From NCBI GenBank assembly GCA_963741305.1, contig CAVUHL010000003.1, positions 434,001-498,000 of the forward strand: a stretch of 64,000 nucleotides of DNA. The letters are read 5' to 3'. A program made the position numbers and the translations under genes. Under the pieces are notes generated by a model that saw nothing but the letters and a program-made list of their open reading frames with translations, was not told the DNA's origin and did no database searches. This document shows positions 62,408-64,000 of the stretch, in pieces. The DNA is from DATMER01 sp963741305 (GTDB taxonomy: Bacteria > Acidobacteriota > Thermoanaerobaculia > Multivoradales > UBA5704). Position 1 is the stretch's first letter; the number at the start of each line of letters is the position of its first letter.

Positions 62408-62710
62408 TTTCGTGCCGCGACTTAGGGTTTGTCTGCCGCGACTATGAGATTTTCTGACGCGACGATGGGTTTTGCTGATGCGACAAAACTCATAGTCGCG
62501 GCAGCGATCCCCATTTTGACGCGACCATGGGAATTTCGGCAATGCTCAAAGTCGCGGCGTCAATGGGATATCTTGACGCGACTTAAGCCCGTGTCGCGGC
62601 ACCGGCGCAGCTCGCCCCGCGCCGAAAACTCGTGTCCTAAGGCCGTATGATGAAGTCGCGGCAGAAAAACCCCTGGCCGTGGAGTGAATCGAGAGGGATG
62701 CCGCGACTTG
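62405..62710. repeat. Array 4: mixed-orientation GCCGCGACT repeats, ~21-bp spacing
   Basis: Forward GCGAC cores at 62417, 62438, 62459 and 62480 are exactly 21 nt apart; further forward copies lie at 62521, 62578 and 62703, and inverted GTCGC cores at 62495, 62551, 62593 and 62655. Later spacings (41, 42, 56, 57, 62) are near but not always at multiples of 20.5-21, so the array is partly eroded. It begins at the stop codon of the previous gene and fills nearly all of the 363-nt gap before the next one. No gene is seen in it. Confidence 0.88.
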
Positions 62711-62770
62711 CGGCCTTCTGAAAGCCTGAGCTGCATCACCCTGACGAGAAAGCCCTTCAGCGAGGCGGAC

Positions 62771-64000
62771 ATGAACCCACTGCTGCTGCTGCTCTCCCTT
62801 GCCGCGACCCAGCCCGATCCGGCGCTGCTGGAGGGCCTCGAGTATCGCCAGCTCGATCTCACCCGTGGCGGGCGCTCGACAGCCGTCACCGGCGTCGCGG
62901 CCGATCCCTTCACGTTTTACTTCGGCGGCATCGGCGGCGGCGTGTGGAAGTCGACCAACGCCGGCACCACCTGGCGCAACGTGTCGGACCGGTACTTCGA
63001 GGCCGGATCGGTCGGCGCGATCGCGGTGTCCGACTCCAATCCGCTGGTGGTGTACGCCGGTACCGGCACCGCGTGCCCGCGCGTGAACGTCTCGCCCGGC
63101 GTCGGCGTCTACAGGTCCGGCGACGGCGGCGCCACGTGGGTGCATGCGGGACTTCGCGATGCGGGGCAGATCGGCCGCATCCGGATCCATCCGCGCAATC
63201 CCGATCTCGTATACGCCGCCGTGCTCGGTCACGCCTCGGCGCCGAATGCGACGCGCGGCGTCTTCCGTTCGAGCGACGGCGGCCGCTCGTGGCAGAAGGC
63301 CCTCTTTATCAGCGATAGAACGGGAATCGTCGATCTCGCGCTCGACCCTGCCGATCCGCGCGTGCTGTACGCAGCCTCGTGGTCCTTCGAACGCAAGCCC
63401 TGGGCGTTCGAGAATGGCGGTACGGAGGGCGGGATCTTCAAGTCCGAAGACGGCGGGGACACCTGGACGCGCCTTTCAGGCGGCCTGCCGTCGGGCGTGC
63501 TGGGCCGCACCGCCGTCACCATCTCTCCGGCGCGGCCGTCGCGTGTCTGGGCGCTGATCGAAGCGGCGGGCGGGGCCGGCGGGCTCTTTCGATCGGAGGA
63601 CGCGGGCCGCACCTGGTCGCGCGTCAACAGCGACTCGATGGTGACGTTCCGCCCCTACTATCACACGCATCTCACGCCTGATCCGCTGTCCCCGGACGGG
63701 ATCTACGTGTTGAGCGTCACACTGTTGAAGTCGACCGACGGCGGCGCGACCTTCGCGATGACTCCCGAATCGCACGTGGACCATCACGACCTCTGGATCC
63801 ATTCGCGCGACCCGCGCATCATGATTAATGGCAATGACGGCGGCGCGACGGTTTCGCTCGACGGCGGTGCGACATGGTCGACGCAGATGAATCAGCCGAC
63901 CGGCGAGATGTACCGCGTCGCGGTCGACACGGGATATCCGTACCGCGTCTACTCCGCACAGCAGGATGCCGGCGCGGTGTCGGTGCCGGCGGCAAACCCC
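62771..64000 (+). CDS. Secreted BNR/sortilin-like propeller protein, 3' partial
   Basis: 410 residues are visible and the frame is open to the window edge. A short signal peptide (LLLLLSLAATQ) is followed by repeats with the Asp-box motif S-x-D-x-G-x-x-W of BNR/VPS10-type propellers: STNAGTTWRN, SGDGGATWVH, SSDGGRSWQK, SEDGGDTWTR, SEDAGRTWSR, STDGGATF, SLDGGATW. These form a multi-bladed beta-propeller as in glycosyl-hydrolase-like sortilin proteins, often annotated as exo-alpha-sialidase but usually without the sialidase catalytic residues. It is probably the start of a very large secreted protein. Confidence 0.88.
   Translation, partial: MNPLLLLLSLAATQPDPALLEGLEYRQLDLTRGGRSTAVTGVAADPFTFYFGGIGGGVWKSTNAGTTWRNVSDRYFEAGSVGAIAVSDSNPLVVYAGTGTACPRVNVSPGVGVYRSGDGGATWVHAGLRDAGQIGRIRIHPRNPDLVYAAVLGHASAPNATRGVFRSSDGGRSWQKALFISDRTGIVDLALDPADPRVLYAASWSFERKPWAFENGGTEGGIFKSEDGGDTWTRLSGGLPSGVLGRTAVTISPARPSRVWALIEAAGGAGGLFRSEDAGRTWSRVNSDSMVTFRPYYHTHLTPDPLSPDGIYVLSVTLLKSTDGGATFAMTPESHVDHHDLWIHSRDPRIMINGNDGGATVSLDGGATWSTQMNQPTGEMYRVAVDTGYPYRVYSAQQDAGAVSVPAANP

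Overview
The window is high-GC DNA (roughly two thirds G+C by eye), gene-dense, with many ATGA, GTGA or TGATG start/stop overlaps, and it has no rRNA, tRNA, transposase or phage genes that I can see. The gene families suggest an acidobacterial-type soil or sediment bacterium. They include eukaryote-like Ser/Thr kinases fused to TPRs, secreted TPR and ASPIC/UnbV proteins, a sortilin/BNR-repeat protein, DUF885 and M28-propeller peptidases, and a PilT ATPase. The phylum assignment is inference from family content, not from a marker gene.

Layout. 1-3970: right end of a small adenylation / carrier protein / hydrolase / methyltransferase cluster. 4189-4722: a monocistronic small-protein gene with its own promoter and terminator. 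4745-5205: tandem array 1. 5546-6914: two AT-richer hypothetical genes, probably acquired. 6947-13736: Rid protein, a frameshifted dienelactone hydrolase, an AAA ATPase with a shortened DUF4276-type partner, a TPR metallopeptidase, an MFS exporter, a flavin reductase and a 48-residue membrane protein. 13891-21407: outer-membrane barrel, cupredoxin, then a signalling block (membrane Ser/Thr kinase, GAF-HD-GYP, FHA-GAF-adenylyl cyclase). 21386-30763: cell-wall, S1-domain, peptidase and desaturase genes. 30809-38564: acetyltransferase, KdpD/KdpE-like pair, array 2, lipoprotein, CPBP protease, MscS channel, ABC exporter. 38580-46866: acetyltransferase, giant kinase-TPR protein, HicBA, aldolase-dehydrogenase fusion, array 3. 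46945-54695: PilT operon, inverted-repeat element, subtilase, hydrolase, cobalamin-binding protein, PqqB-like protein. 54692-64000: STAS-like, TPR, ASPIC/UnbV and MFS genes, array 4, and the start of a BNR-repeat protein.

The most unusual signals are not genes. Four intergenic arrays (4745, 33465, 45886, 62405) have unrelated core sequences but share one organisation: a repeat period of 20.5-21 bp, two turns of B-DNA, beginning or ending at a stop codon in three of the four cases. A second repeat class, a 9-nt GTCC unit, occurs once as an intergenic hairpin and three times inside coding sequences, where it builds two signal peptides in different reading frames and one basic/acidic tail. A third signal is a promoter habit: divergent genes share overlapping, near-symmetric -10 hexamers, and many genes carry a TAnnnT box 7-11 nt before the ATG with no Shine-Dalgarno, which suggests leaderless mRNAs.
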